A stretch of 29,876 bases of DNA from JBQTHP01 sp052389755 (GTDB lineage Bacteria > Pseudomonadota > Gammaproteobacteria > Steroidobacterales > Steroidobacteraceae): contig JBQTHP010000037.1 of NCBI GenBank assembly GCA_052389755.1, positions 1 to 29,876 on the forward strand. Direction: 5' to 3'. This document shows, piece by piece, positions 10,260 to 17,751 of this stretch. The notes below the pieces were generated by a model, which saw only the letters and a program-made list of their open reading frames with translations, was not told where the DNA came from and did no database searches. Position numbers and translations under genes: made by a program. Position 1 is the first letter of the stretch; each line of letters opens with the position of its first letter.

Positions 10260-10742
10260 TTACAGGCGGCAGGTCGCGGGCAAGTACTTCGCGGTCACAG
10301 TCGTACCATGCGCGCCCGCAGGAACAGCCGGGTCGACACCCAGAGCGGTTCGGTAGCCGCAGGTCCAGATCACGTCGCCATTCGGGCTAAGGGTAGGACG
10401 CAGACCGAGGACGTTCCCGCCGGCAGGGAGCGCCTGCAGGTTGGCCTGATTGCCGTAGGTGATCTGAATCGTGCCGGTGCTGATCACCACACCCAGCACA
10501 TACTTGCCCGACTTGACCGCAGTGATGCCCACCGCAGCATTGTTGAGGGGCCACGCGCCAGTGTTGGCGAATGTCTCGGCGACGGCCGCTTTGAGGTCGG
10601 CGGCAAGGTTGAGGCCTTCCGTCACCTGTGCACGAACCGTGTAGTCCTGATACGCCGGAATCGCGATGGCCGCGAGAATACCGATGATCGCAACCACGAT
10701 CATCAGTTCGATAAGGGTGAAGCCCTTTTGAATCGTCTTCAT
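10260..10742 (-). CDS. pilA: Type IVa major pilin PilA
   Basis: This is the 160-residue type IVa prepilin. The class III leader is MKTIQKG, cut by PilD before FTLIELM. Phe8 becomes the N-methylated N-terminus, Glu12 is the conserved Glu5 of the mature protein, and residues 8-30 form the hydrophobic assembly helix. The C-terminal disulfide loop is bounded by Cys128 and Cys158 and enriched in Gly, Ala, Thr and Pro. The ATG at 10742 is chosen over an in-frame start 12 codons upstream because it gives the seven-residue leader and has a GGGAG ribosome-binding site about 10 nt away. No N-X-S/T sequon occurs, and the protein ends in Arg-Leu rather than the Ser used by TfpO-type modification. A sigma-54 promoter precedes it, and the glycosyltransferase genes end 228 bp upstream. 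Confidence 0.95.
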   Translation of the reverse strand: MKTIQKGFTLIELMIVVAIIGILAAIAIPAYQDYTVRAQVTEGLNLAADLKAAVAETFANTGAWPLNNAAVGITAVKSGKYVLGVVISTGTIQITYGNQANLQALPAGGNVLGLRPTLSPNGDVIWTCGYRTALGVDPAVPAGAHGTTVTAKYLPATCRL

Positions 10743-10809
10743 GACAATAAAACTCCCAAAAAGTTGAGGTGCGAACACAGCGGCGCATTCGCGCCAGCAG
10801 GACTATTCG

Positions 10810-10825
10810 AGCAAAGCCTGTGCCA
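10810..10825 (-). promoter_or_regulatory. Sigma-54 (RpoN) promoter of pilA
   Basis: On the minus strand the sequence reads TGGCACA-N4-TTGCT, differing at one weakly conserved base from the RpoN consensus TGGCACG-N4-TTGCW. The invariant GG (-24) and GC (-12) are 12 bp apart as required. The predicted start site near 10799 gives a leader of about 57 nt before the pilA ATG. PilR, a sigma-54 activator, is encoded in the same window, and pilA control by PilSR and RpoN is established in Pseudomonas. Confidence 0.87.
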
Positions 10826-10934
10826 GGGCGGAAGCGTTGCTGTAACGCCTTGAACACCTGGGGGAAATTGGCCGGCAACGGTCATCGATTCGACATAGAT
10901 CCCGTCCGCGGCTGACGACGACGGACGACCTCTA

Positions 10935-10961
10935 GCGTCAGTTAGTGACGCGCGCCGTCAC
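10935..10961. promoter_or_regulatory. Overlapping inverted repeats, possible PilR upstream activating sites
   Basis: Two mutually exclusive inverted repeats share their central arm: GCGTCA-N5-TGACGC (10935-10951) and GTGACG-N5-CGTCAC (10945-10961). They lie 110-137 bp upstream of the -24 element of the pilA promoter, the usual distance for a sigma-54 enhancer site, and 10 bp after the stop codon of the STT3-like gene. They could be an activator-binding site or a weak transcription-ending hairpin of the upstream operon. No T-run follows on the minus strand, which argues against an intrinsic terminator. Confidence 0.4.
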
Positions 10962-10970
10962 GCGATCTTT

Positions 10971-12779
10971 TCATCGTCGAAGTTCCAGCAGGCGAGCGTA
11001 GGAATGGCCGTCTATGCCGGCGAAGCGCAGCTCATCCAGCAGGACGTAGGCGCTCGGCAGGCTCGCCGAGTCGCCCAACACGAGCTCGCGAACGAGGCGC
11101 GGATTCGAAGCGGCGACCTCGTCGATGGGCCGGATGCTCGCCTTTCCGTGCGGATCCTTCGCGAACAATTCCTCCAGGTGCACGAACACGTACTTGGGCG
11201 TGTTTTCGGCGGCGGCGAGCTCGTCGGCGCCGAGCGCCAGCAAGTTCGCGACAGCGCGGATCTTTTCCTCGTGCTGGCGAGTGATGACGAAGTTGTTGGC
11301 GATGACGCTGCAGTCGGTGTGAAACCGAATGTAATGGCCGTCGTTCGACGACGCGAGGACGACGCCAGGGTTTCGACGGCACGTCTCCGCGAGAGTGCCG
11401 TACAGCTTGCGCGTCAATCCGTAGTCGAAATCGTTGCCCGGCGAGAGTGGCACGAACATCTGCCCGCTGATTGCCGGCACGTACGCGAGCATCAGCAGGA
11501 TCGCCAACGAAAGAACGGCGACGCTGCGGCGGCGCGCGGGCAGTTTCGAGGCGGCGCGCTCGGCCCAGACGATCAGCGGCAGGTACAGGGCGATCGACCC
11601 AAAGTTGTGGAAGCGGAACTGGATGCAGAGAAGTGCGAGCCCGAACGCGCATGCGCTCCAGAAGTACGTATCGCGTGGATGCCGCGCCCGAGCCAGCTCG
11701 AAAAGACAGCCGGCAATGAGGAGCGGCACGACCCAGATCAGCAGCGAATAGTACCGGGAGACGCGCCAGAATCCGCCCGGCTCGCTCGCCATCTCGAGCG
11801 GGCTCTTCACCTCCGCGATCGTCGGCAAGAGCTCGAGGTCCCCTGCGAGGTAAGCGTGCGCTGTCATCAGCTGCCCGATTCCGGGTAAAGCGAGAATGAT
11901 GCCGGCGGCCACCATCAATGTGGCTGCCTTTGGCCCGCGCGCGAGATGCGTGAGCAGCAGACAGGCGCTGGCCGTGGCGCACGCGGCGTACACGTGAAAC
12001 CACGACAGCGTAAAGAACTCGAAATGGTTTTGCCGGAACGCCAGCGACGGAACGGCCGCCGCAACGGTGGCAACGACCAACGCTGCCGCGAAGGCGCGGG
12101 TCGAACGTCGATCGGGCAGCGTGCCTCGGAACCACGCAAGCCCGAGCCCGGCGACGAGCGGTAACTGAAGAATGAACAGGTCGGAGTGAAACGCGGCCGA
12201 GAACCCGAGAACGCAGCCGGCCAACACCCCCCGGTGCAGCGAGTACGGTTCCCGTAGCCAGCGGAGCAGCAGCCAGATCGATGCGAGCCACATGACGTAC
12301 TCGGCGACGTGATGATCGAGCATTCCGACGCCGTGGAGAAGCTGCGTAAGCGGTGAGAGGGCGACGCAGAAAGCACCGATGGCGGTGCCGAGCGTCGAGA
12401 GGCCGAGCTCGCGACAGATGCCGACGACGAGCCCGACACTGACGAATGCGGCGAGGGGAGGGATGAACACCAGGATGCTCATCGGATCTTCCACCACATT
12501 CATCGCGAGCGCGGTTCGTCCCACGGCGGCAAGCGCCAGGTCGAAGCCCCAGGGCCAGACGATCAGGCTTCCCTCGGGTGCGTGAATGAACGGGTCGAAC
12601 TGAGCGAGGTTCGTCAGATCCGGGATGGCGTCCAGTATTCGCCGTGCGTGATAGAACGAGTCGTTGCCCACCGGAATGAACGTTCCGTCGACGTGACTTG
12701 CGGGCATGGCAAGCAGCGCGCATGCACAGGCCGTGAATCCGGCGAGCACCCAGATCAGCAGCGGTCCGGCGCGGTTCAC
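10971..12779 (-). CDS. STT3/AglB/PglB-like GT-C membrane transferase with divergent acceptor motif
   Basis: This is a 602-residue polytopic membrane protein with about 11-13 hydrophobic segments (residues 5-435) and a soluble C-terminal domain of about 160 residues. Three catalytic motifs of GT66 oligosaccharyltransferases appear in order: GND (38-40, motif GXD) before SFYHARR, DHH (155-157, motif DXH as in archaeal AglB), and TIAE (320-323, motif TIXE). The sequon-reading WWDYG is absent; the matching place at the start of the C-terminal domain reads SSNDGHY (477-483). The protein probably transfers a lipid-linked sugar to a periplasmic protein, but target and sugar cannot be read from the sequence. 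The GTG at 12779 is chosen because it overlaps the stop codon of the preceding glycosyltransferase gene (GTGA). The longer in-frame extension upstream is out-of-frame reading of that neighbour. Its place between pilR and pilA suggests pilin or other surface protein as acceptor. Confidence 0.75.
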   Translation of the reverse strand: MNRAGPLLIWVLAGFTACACALLAMPASHVDGTFIPVGNDSFYHARRILDAIPDLTNLAQFDPFIHAPEGSLIVWPWGFDLALAAVGRTALAMNVVEDPMSILVFIPPLAAFVSVGLVVGICRELGLSTLGTAIGAFCVALSPLTQLLHGVGMLDHHVAEYVMWLASIWLLLRWLREPYSLHRGVLAGCVLGFSAAFHSDLFILQLPLVAGLGLAWFRGTLPDRRSTRAFAAALVVATVAAAVPSLAFRQNHFEFFTLSWFHVYAACATASACLLLTHLARGPKAATLMVAAGIILALPGIGQLMTAHAYLAGDLELLPTIAEVKSPLEMASEPGGFWRVSRYYSLLIWVVPLLIAGCLFELARARHPRDTYFWSACAFGLALLCIQFRFHNFGSIALYLPLIVWAERAASKLPARRRSVAVLSLAILLMLAYVPAISGQMFVPLSPGNDFDYGLTRKLYGTLAETCRRNPGVVLASSNDGHYIRFHTDCSVIANNFVITRQHEEKIRAVANLLALGADELAAAENTPKYVFVHLEELFAKDPHGKASIRPIDEVAASNPRLVRELVLGDSASLPSAYVLLDELRFAGIDGHSYARLLELRR

Positions 12780-13990
12780 GGGCTGCCTACCCAGCGCGAC
12801 TCCGAGCTCACGAGCAGGATCATGTGCAGCAGGAAGGCCGTGAACATCAGATTCAGGCCGAGCACCAGCGCGGAAGTAGCCACGAACGCGACGTGTACCG
12901 TGCGCTCCATCGGGCCACTGCTTCGCAGCCATTCGATGGTGATCGCGATGTCGACCAGGAGGCCGGCGAGCACGAGTGCAGCGCCTGCGATGAGGCCCCA
13001 CTCCAGCCTGAATCGGTGTCGGGCCCAATCGACGATAAGGCTTCGCAGTCCGGAGTAGCGCTGCGCCATGAGGGTCTTGGCGAGCACGCCGAGGTTGAGG
13101 ACATTGAAGCCGACGAGCGTAAGCATCGAGCCGAGCGCAAGAAAATGGATACCCACATAGAAGCCGCCGAGCACTACGGGGCCGCGAACGAGGAGCGCCT
13201 GCAGCAGCAGGCCCGCCGCGAGCAAAGCGAGGCCCGGCGCGAGGTAAACGTAATCAGGGGCGTACGTCAGAATGAAGCGCAAGTGACGCCAGCCGTCCCG
13301 AAATGACCGAAGGTGGGGCGGTCGGCCCCGTTTGTCGGGGTACAGCTTCGTCGGAATCTCCGCGATGTCGAGACCCAGGCACGCCGCATTCGCGACCATC
13401 TCCGTCGCGAACTCCATGCCGCGGCTGGTGAGGCCCAGGCGCGCGAACGCGGTTCTCGTGACCGCGCGCATGCCGCAGTGAAAATCGCCGATGTCGATCC
13501 GGAACGCGATGCGCGCCATCCACGACAACGCCGGATTTCCCAGATAGCGATGCAGTGGGGGCATCGCCCCGGGCATGATGCCGCCGCGGAAACGGTTGCC
13601 GATCACGAGGTCGTGGCCTTCGCGGATCTTCGAGATGAAGGGCGCGATGGCGGACCAGTCGTAGGAATCGTCGCCGTCGGCCATAACGACGATTTCGCCC
13701 TTGGCCTCGCTGATGCCGCGAGCGAGCGCGGCGCCGTAACCTTTCCTGGGCTCACGTAAGACGCGTGCGCCGGATGTTTCTGCGATTCGGACCGACTCGT
13801 CGATCGAGCCGTTATCGACGACTACGACCTCTCCGCGCACGCCGAGCGACGCGAAACTCGCCAAGGCCTTTTCGACGCAGATCCCGATCGTTTCCGCTTC
13901 ATTGAGGCACGGAATGACGGCCGATACTTCGATCGTCCAGCCGGGGTCGTCGGAGGGGCGGCCCGCTGATGGGTCAGACAGTCGTGTCAC
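12776..13990 (-). CDS. GT2 polyprenyl-phosphate glycosyltransferase (DPM1/DpgS-like), membrane-anchored
   Basis: This 404-residue family 2 glycosyltransferase has a cytosolic GT-A domain (about 20-235), which should move a sugar from a nucleotide donor to polyprenyl phosphate. Visible motifs are VSAVIPCLNE (22-31), VVDNGSIDES (58-67) and the metal-binding DGDD (106-109 region). The conserved GNRFRGG...PGAMPPLHRYLGNP segment and FHCGMRA are typical of dolichyl-phosphate-sugar synthases. The C-terminal part carries about four membrane segments (250-305, 333-352 and 365-394), as in Dol-P-Glc/Man synthases with a membrane anchor. The GTG start at 13990 overlaps the methyltransferase stop codon (GTGA), and the gene's own stop overlaps the GTG of the STT3-like gene. 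It probably makes the lipid-linked sugar used by that transferase. The sugar identity is unknown. Confidence 0.87.
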   Translation of the reverse strand: MTRLSDPSAGRPSDDPGWTIEVSAVIPCLNEAETIGICVEKALASFASLGVRGEVVVVDNGSIDESVRIAETSGARVLREPRKGYGAALARGISEAKGEIVVMADGDDSYDWSAIAPFISKIREGHDLVIGNRFRGGIMPGAMPPLHRYLGNPALSWMARIAFRIDIGDFHCGMRAVTRTAFARLGLTSRGMEFATEMVANAACLGLDIAEIPTKLYPDKRGRPPHLRSFRDGWRHLRFILTYAPDYVYLAPGLALLAAGLLLQALLVRGPVVLGGFYVGIHFLALGSMLTLVGFNVLNLGVLAKTLMAQRYSGLRSLIVDWARHRFRLEWGLIAGAALVLAGLLVDIAITIEWLRSSGPMERTVHVAFVATSALVLGLNLMFTAFLLHMILLVSSESRWVGSP

Positions 13991-14685
13991 GTGTCCGCTG
14001 TCCCCACGACCAGCAGGTTCTTGCCGAAAGCTCCGGCAGTTACACGGTCGAATACGCGGCTGACAGGGAACACGAATTGATCGTAGAGCCGCACCGCACG
14101 GCGATCGAGCATTCCACTCCTGGGACCGAAGAGGCGGAACGTCAGTGCTGCCAGGAAGCCGATGCTATCGGCATGACGACACGACTCGATACGGAAGCCG
14201 CTGCGCTCGAGCAGCGCGACCAGCGCGCGCCGGCGGTAGCGCCGCAAATGCCCGACCTGGCGATCCATGCTCGAGAAAAGGAGCGGGAAGGCCGGAACGT
14301 ACAGGAAAAGCATTCCACCGACGTGCAGCTTGTCGCGAAATGCACGTACCGTCCGCGCGTCGTCCTCGATGTGCTCGAGAACGTTGAAGCTCACGATCCC
14401 TGCGACGCCGCCGTCGGGCACTGCGTCCAGCGAACGTGCAGTGTCGAAGCCGGCCGATTCGAGCTCGCGCGCCATCGCCTCGTCAGGCTCGATCGCAAGC
14501 ATACGGAAGCCTCGGTCGCGCAGCATGCGGGTGAGGGTTCCGGTGCCGGCTCCGAAGTCGAGAACCGTATCGTTCGGCTTGAAACACGCCGCGGCGAGCT
14601 CGACCAACCACTGATTGTAGTTGTGAGCATCTTCCATGATCTCCAGATTCTCGCGCCCGACGTACTGCGCCTGACCCGAGCTCAT
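13987..14685 (-). CDS. Class I SAM-dependent methyltransferase
   Basis: This 232-residue cytosolic protein has a methyltransferase-11/12-type Rossmann fold. Motif I is VLDFGAGTGTLT (41-52), the acidic residue ending strand 2 is in AIEPDE (64-69), and motif IV/post-I is FNVLEHIEDD (100-109). The middle FLYVPAFPLLFSSMDRQVGH and the C-terminal LYDQFVFPVSR resemble methyltransferases found in glycan and lipid-sugar clusters. Its ATG shares one base with the pilR stop codon (TGATG), and its stop codon overlaps the GTG of the glycosyltransferase gene, so translation of the three genes is coupled to pilR. It might methylate the sugar, the lipid carrier or a protein; the sequence does not decide. Confidence 0.87.
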   Translation of the reverse strand: MSSGQAQYVGRENLEIMEDAHNYNQWLVELAAACFKPNDTVLDFGAGTGTLTRMLRDRGFRMLAIEPDEAMARELESAGFDTARSLDAVPDGGVAGIVSFNVLEHIEDDARTVRAFRDKLHVGGMLFLYVPAFPLLFSSMDRQVGHLRRYRRRALVALLERSGFRIESCRHADSIGFLAALTFRLFGPRSGMLDRRAVRLYDQFVFPVSRVFDRVTAGAFGKNLLVVGTADT

Positions 14686-16028
14686 CACTCGATTCCAAGC
14701 TTCTTTATGCGGTATCGCAGGGCGCGAAAGCTCATGCCGAGAAGCTTCGCAGCGGCCGTCTTGTTGTAGCGTGTCTGCTCGAGCGCCTTCACGATCGCGC
14801 TGCGCTCGATATCCTCGAGCTGCTCGCCGAGCGCACCGCCGCTCGGGGGAGCGCCAGGCGGGGCAGCGGTCCCGGCAGATCGCGGCGGCGTCCGCAGCTT
14901 GATGTGCTCCACGTCGATCTCGCCGCTGGTCGAGAGCGTGAGCGCGCGTTCGAGAATGTTCTCGAGCTCGCGCACGTTGCCCGGGAAAGGATAGGCCTGC
15001 AGCGCCTGCATCGCCGCCGGCGAGATCCGCGACGGCTCGACGCGCATGCGCCGGCCCAACCGATCGAGGATCGCATCGGCCAGGTCGGGAATGTCCTCCA
15101 CGCGCTCGCGCAACGACGGCACGCGCAGCTCGATGACATCGATGCGGTAGTAGAGGTCTTCGCGAAACCGGCCTTCCGCGACGAGCTGAGCGAGATTCCT
15201 GTGCGTAGCGGACAGGATGCGCACGTCCACCGATTCTTCGCGCGACTCGCCGATCGGCCTCACGGTCTTCTCCTGCACGAGCCGCAGCAGCTTCACCTGC
15301 ATGTGCAGCGGCAGGTCGGCCACCTCGTCGAGGAAGAGAGTGCCGCCTTCGGCGCTCTGTACGAGACCCTTCTTGTCCGCCACGGCGCCCGTGAAGCTGC
15401 CGCGCCTGTGGCCGAAGAGCTCGCTTTCCATGAGCTCCGTCGGAATCGCGCCGCAGTTCACCGGCACGAAGGCCGCCTCGTGCCTGGCGCTCGATTCGTG
15501 AATCAACCGCGCGACGAGCTCCTTGCCGGTGCCCGATTCGCCGGAGATGTGCACGGGTGCCTGGCTCCGCGAAACTCGCGCGATCATCTCGCGCAGCTGC
15601 TGCATCGCCGGAGAGCCGCCGATGAGCCGGGGGCCGCGGGTGGACGTGGTGTCCGGCTTCGCACCGAGCTTGATCGCGCTGCCGACGAGCTTGCGAAGGA
15701 TTCCGAGGTCCAGCGGTTTCGAGACGAAATCGAACGCCCCGAGTTTGAGGGCGCGCACGGCCGATTCGACGTTGCCGTGCGCTGTGATCACCGCGACCGG
15801 AACGTCCGAGCGGTTTTCCTGGATCCAGGTGACGAGATCCAGTCCGTCGCCATCGGGCAGCCGCATGTCGGTAAGGCACAGGTCGAAGTGCTGCGACTTC
15901 AAAAGCTTCTGCGCCGTGCCGACGTCCGGAGCGGTGCGCGTCTCGAGGCTCATACGGGCGAGCGTGAGGCTCACGAGCTCCAGCAGATCGGGCTCGTCAT
16001 CGACGATGAGAACGATCGGTCGCGTCAC
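14685..16028 (-). CDS. pilR: Sigma-54-dependent response regulator PilR
   Basis: This 447-residue NtrC-type activator of pilin transcription has a receiver domain (4-120) with phosphoacceptor Asp54 in CLTDMRLP, the acidic pair Asp10-Asp11 and Lys104. The AAA+ domain (136-370) has Walker A GESGTGKE (163-170), a sigma-54 contact loop reading GSFTGA (210-215), Walker B GGTLFLDEV and the arginine region FREDLYYRIDV. A Fis-type HTH (about 405-442) contains NKTAAAKLLGMSFRALRYRIKK. GSFTGA in place of GAFTGA is a known variant in PilR proteins. The ATG at 16028 lies 3 bp after the pilS stop codon. PilS should phosphorylate it, and the sigma-54 element upstream of pilA is its obvious target. Its mRNA continues into the methyltransferase and glycosyltransferase genes. 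Confidence 0.95.
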   Translation of the reverse strand: MTRPIVLIVDDEPDLLELVSLTLARMSLETRTAPDVGTAQKLLKSQHFDLCLTDMRLPDGDGLDLVTWIQENRSDVPVAVITAHGNVESAVRALKLGAFDFVSKPLDLGILRKLVGSAIKLGAKPDTTSTRGPRLIGGSPAMQQLREMIARVSRSQAPVHISGESGTGKELVARLIHESSARHEAAFVPVNCGAIPTELMESELFGHRRGSFTGAVADKKGLVQSAEGGTLFLDEVADLPLHMQVKLLRLVQEKTVRPIGESREESVDVRILSATHRNLAQLVAEGRFREDLYYRIDVIELRVPSLRERVEDIPDLADAILDRLGRRMRVEPSRISPAAMQALQAYPFPGNVRELENILERALTLSTSGEIDVEHIKLRTPPRSAGTAAPPGAPPSGGALGEQLEDIERSAIVKALEQTRYNKTAAAKLLGMSFRALRYRIKKLGIE

Positions 16029-16031
16029 GGC

Positions 16032-17657
16032 TTATCGCGCCTCCCAGCGCTGCGGATCGGAGAAGACGACCCGGAAGATGCTGCCGCCCCCGCTGCGCGG
16101 CTCATAGAGAAGAGTCGCGCCGTTCGTGGCCGCGAGCTCGCGCGCGAGGAAGAGCCCGAGGCCTGTGCCGCGGCGCTCGCCGCTGTAGAACGGCTCGAAG
16201 ATCCTTCCTGCGTGCTCGGCAGGTACGCCGCCGCCGCGATCGGCCACCTCCAGATACGGCCTCGCGCTCGGCGCGAGCCGCCCGCAGCGAATCTCGATCG
16301 GCTTGCCGATGCGGCCGGCGAGACCGTGCTTGATGGCGTTGTCGCACAGGTTCCAGACGACCTGATGAAGCTGAGTCGGATCGACGCGCACTTCCACGTC
16401 GCTGGCTGAGGATATCCGCAGCGCTTCGGATGGCGTCTGCATCGTATCGCAGAACTCGTCGCGAAATTCCTCGAGCCACTCGCCGAGCGACAACCGCTCG
16501 AGCTGCGTGGGGACGCGCCGCGAGAGCTGCAGCACGTTCTCGATGATGGCGCTCACGCGCTCCGCATTGGTGCGCACGATCTCGGTGAGACGCTTGTCGG
16601 CCTCCGCGAGGGATGCCGATTCTGCGAGGAGCTGGCTCGCGTGGCTCATGGCTCCGACCGGATTTCTGATCTCGTGCGCGATGCTCGCGGAGAGCCGGCC
16701 AAGCGCCGCGAGCTTCGACTGCTGCACCTTCTCGTCGATGACGCTCGTGTCTTCGAGGAAAATGAGTATCGGCGCCGGATTCGCCGCACCGAGCGGGGCG
16801 AAATGCGGGCGGATGATGCGCGCGCCGTCCGCGGCCACGAATGTCTGGTTCGCATCGCTTGCATTGGCCGCGTTCTGCCGCCAGGTTTCGAACAGATACA
16901 GGAGACGCGGCGCCGCCTCGCCGAGCAAGGCGCCGGGATACGACTGTCGATCGCCCAGTATCTGGGCGGCAGACTCGTTGATGAGGCGAATGCGATCTTC
17001 GGCGTCCACGACGAGGATGCTCTCGCGCAGATGCTGCACGATGTACTGCGAAAGCTGGGCGGCATTCGCGAGGTCGATCTCCTGTCGGCGCACCACCGCT
17101 TCGCTCTCGCGCAGCCGGTTCGCGATCGGCCAGGCGGAGAGCGCCACCGCGAACAGCACGACGCCGAGCATTCCCGCGGTCGTGTAATCCGTCGCCAGCG
17201 CATCCCCGCGCAGCTGCACCAGGATCTGCTGGACGAGCACGGCGAGCGTCGCGACGGCGGCGATGAGAAATGCATCGCGATTCGTGGCGAGTACGGCCAA
17301 CGCGCCGACGGGTAGTACGAGAAGGATTCCGAGCCCACTCGACACGCCGCCGCTCGCGTACAGGATGAGCGCGATCGCGAGCGCATCGACCGAAGAGTTC
17401 ACGAGCGCGACGAGTCGCAGCGAAGGCCACACGAGACGGCGCGAGAGCACCAGCAACACGCCGGCGACGAAGTACGCGACGCACGCGATCGACAGCATCG
17501 CCGGGTGCTGGCTCGTGCCGAGCCATTGAGGACCCAGCAGGAACTGGGTCGCGAGGATCATCGGCGGAATCAGGAGCCGATACAGATTCACGAGGCCGAT
17601 GACGCGCCACGCGAGATCGCTCGGAGCCTGAGCGGTCGTGAGTTGCAGGACCCGCAT
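16032..17657 (-). CDS. pilS: Sensor histidine kinase PilS
   Basis: This 541-residue membrane sensor kinase has six hydrophobic segments in residues 20-180 (about 23-42, 52-72, 82-101, 107-125, 128-148, 160-178), matching the six-helix PilS sensor that monitors pilin in the inner membrane. A PAS-like domain (about 205-305) precedes the HisKA domain, with phosphorylatable His328 in SIAHEIRNP. The HATPase domain has the N box (NLCDNAIKH, 436-444), G1 (DRGGG, 473-477) and G2 (GTGLGL, 497-502). The ATG at 17657 lies in the 94-bp gap shared with divergent sucC. It is the first gene of the unit pilS-pilR-methyltransferase-GT2-STT3-like, with gaps or overlaps of no more than a few bases throughout. 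Confidence 0.95.
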   Translation of the reverse strand: MRVLQLTTAQAPSDLAWRVIGLVNLYRLLIPPMILATQFLLGPQWLGTSQHPAMLSIACVAYFVAGVLLVLSRRLVWPSLRLVALVNSSVDALAIALILYASGGVSSGLGILLVLPVGALAVLATNRDAFLIAAVATLAVLVQQILVQLRGDALATDYTTAGMLGVVLFAVALSAWPIANRLRESEAVVRRQEIDLANAAQLSQYIVQHLRESILVVDAEDRIRLINESAAQILGDRQSYPGALLGEAAPRLLYLFETWRQNAANASDANQTFVAADGARIIRPHFAPLGAANPAPILIFLEDTSVIDEKVQQSKLAALGRLSASIAHEIRNPVGAMSHASQLLAESASLAEADKRLTEIVRTNAERVSAIIENVLQLSRRVPTQLERLSLGEWLEEFRDEFCDTMQTPSEALRISSASDVEVRVDPTQLHQVVWNLCDNAIKHGLAGRIGKPIEIRCGRLAPSARPYLEVADRGGGVPAEHAGRIFEPFYSGERRGTGLGLFLARELAATNGATLLYEPRSGGGSIFRVVFSDPQRWEAR

Positions 17658-17659
17658 TT

Positions 17660-17689
17660 GGCGGCGGACTGTAGCATTTTCCCGCCGCC
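17660..17689. repeat. Inverted repeat in the pilS-sucC divergent region
   Basis: GGCGGCGG (17660-17667) and CCGCCGCC (17682-17689) can form an 8-bp GC-only stem with a 14-nt loop, ending 2 bp upstream of the pilS ATG. In the pilS mRNA this would sit over the ribosome-binding region and could limit translation. It could also be chance in a GC-rich spacer. No convincing -10/-35 pair was found for either pilS or sucC in the gap 17658-17751. Confidence 0.4.
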
Positions 17690-17751
17690 GTCAACGGTGC
17701 GGCAGGCCGCAGAATCCGCGAGAATGAGCGCACCGCGTAAAGGCGCTTCGA

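Noticed and set aside
10241..10260. AGACCT/AGGTCT inverted repeat after pilA as a separate regulatory site
   Set aside because: It is a 6-bp arm next to a much stronger terminator, overlaps the pilA stop codon, and has no independent support.
12780..13028. An 83-codon N-terminal extension of the STT3-like protein
   Set aside because: It overlaps the glycosyltransferase gene in another frame and is Arg-rich. The GTG at 12779 gives a GTGA coupling and a membrane-protein N-terminus.
14686..15879. Upstream extension of the methyltransferase frame into pilR (630 codons)
   Set aside because: The extra part is out-of-frame pilR. The methyltransferase starts at the ATG at 14685 that overlaps the pilR stop codon.
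14685..16028. GSFTGA instead of GAFTGA in PilR as a possible loss of sigma-54 contact
   Set aside because: This variant is known in functional PilR proteins, and the promoter of pilA is a good sigma-54 match.
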